64,000 nt of DNA, taken from the NCBI GenBank assembly GCA_024362935.1, contig JANCRA010000019.1:588001-652000 (forward strand), written 5' to 3'. The notes under the pieces are model-generated. The model saw only the letters and a list, made by a program, of their open reading frames with translations, did not search any database and was not told the DNA's origin. Both the position numbers and the translations under genes were made by a program. Numbering within the stretch: the stretch's first letter is position 1; each line of letters begins with the position of its first letter. Below, in pieces: positions 63,235 to 64,000 of this stretch. The stretch is from Setophaga petechia. Taxonomy: Eukaryota > Chordata > Aves > Passeriformes > Parulidae.

Positions 63235-63405
63235 AACCATTTCAGAAAGAAAGGCATAGGGGACATCTTTATTGTGGAAGGGCATAAAGATTTTTCCCTG
63301 TCCATTTTAGAGATTTGGTCTACTGATGGACTTGGTAGTGTTAGGTTAATTGTTGGACTCGATGATCCTAGAGGCCTTTTTCAATGGTTCCATGATCCTA
63401 TGCTT
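63235..63405 (+). mobile_element. CR1 LINE 3' end fragment
   Basis: TTTCAGAAAGAAAGGCATAG leads to TTAGGTTAATTGTTGGACTC, GATGATCCTAGAGGCCTTTT and TCAATGGTTCCATGATCC, matching the bird CR1 3' end. Confidence 0.85.
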
Positions 63406-64000
63406 TTCCAGAGGTTTCTCCTCCTCCTGGGACACCCTGGCCCACCCACTGGGCAAGACAGGTTGCAGGAACAACTGCATGTTTTAGTCAGGCAGCACTT
63501 GTGGGAGGAGAGGGAAGAGAAGCATAGAAGGTTTTTTTTCCTTTTCAAACCAGGTCTGTGGGATTCTGGACATATCTTCCTCTAGGACAAATCACCAATA
63601 CACATTACACCACATAAAACTGCACCATGCACCCCATTCCTTGGGCTTGGTGACCACTGGCAAGGCAGGCAGGACAGCAAAACACTGGTGACTTCAGGGA
63701 GCTCTGAGGGCAGAGCCAGTTTGTAGGTTTGGGAGGCAATGGGCACACACACCTTCTCTGTTTCCCAGCAATCTCTCAGATTGCTGAGAGCTGGGCTAAT
63801 AACCAGACCCCAGCAGACTGAGAATGGTCACAGCAGTTGCATTGAAGTTGCTTCTCAGTACAGACCTCAGAATATCCCAGAGCTGCCAGGCTGAAACTTA
63901 GTCCATTTCACCAAAAATGAAGACTACCATGAATATTGGGACCACAGTATGCAGGTATCACATGTAATGATTCATCCACTGTGCATTAAAACCTTAATTT
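63406..64000. other. Gene-free edge of the window
   Basis: No feature recognised. Confidence 0.6.

Noticed and set aside
62571..63287. 238-codon plus-strand open frame
   Set aside because: No domain seen, other frames are also partly open, and its 3' part runs into a CR1 terminus.
49000..64000. Search for the 3' end of CHST9, the human neighbour upstream of AQP4
   Set aside because: No sulfotransferase-like exon was recognised; it probably lies beyond the window.

Overview
The window is vertebrate nuclear DNA, almost certainly from a bird. It contains several CR1 retrotransposon 3' ends, some with the avian hallmark of short tandem ATTCTATG-like termini. It also has an endogenous-retrovirus LTR of a type common in bird genomes, long pentanucleotide arrays, and one compact intron-bearing gene whose exons are unmistakably aquaporin-4 (AQP4). 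The LTR type suggests a neoavian, perhaps passerine, species, but the species cannot be fixed from this sequence.

The only gene I can support is AQP4, on the minus strand, coding from 47953 down to 39904. It has five coding exons (47953-47922, 43912-43498, 42575-42411, 42056-41976, 40182-39904), all with GT/AG introns and consistent phases. Spliced, it encodes 323 residues from the M1 start and 301 from the M23 start, the same lengths as human AQP4. Both NPA motifs, the selectivity-filter residues (F77, H201, A210, R216), palmitoylation cysteines C13 and C17 and the C-terminal SSV PDZ ligand fall at the human positions. The stop context (TGA CTA G) and the open 28-codon frame beyond it match the translational-readthrough isoform (AQP4ex) known in mammals. 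Upstream lies a CpG-island promoter with a GGGGCC-type repeat, and a candidate alternative first exon that would splice in frame. A 3' UTR of about 4 kb probably ends at a poly(A) site near 35.8 kb.

Layout: 1-35.8 kb is gene-free flank with CR1 fragments (about 5.0, 5.6-6.1, 18.1-18.5 kb), a probable LTR (26.3-26.9 kb), a pair of diverged inverted repeats (11.4 and 13.3 kb), a CATA/TA array (13.9 kb), a TA-rich block with a perfect 34-bp palindrome (31.0-31.25 kb), and a solo LTR (35.3-35.5 kb). AQP4 and its promoter occupy 35.8-48.3 kb. From 48.4 kb to the end is gene-free flank with three or four CR1 fragments (48.4, 53.1, 54.9, 63.2 kb) and an uninterrupted 200-bp CTTCC array (55.7 kb). 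In human, AQP4 lies between KCTD1 and CHST9; no exon of either was recognised here, so they probably lie outside the window.

No bacterial-type system, CRISPR array, tRNA or rRNA was seen. Most open frames in the window are chance frames in non-coding vertebrate DNA.
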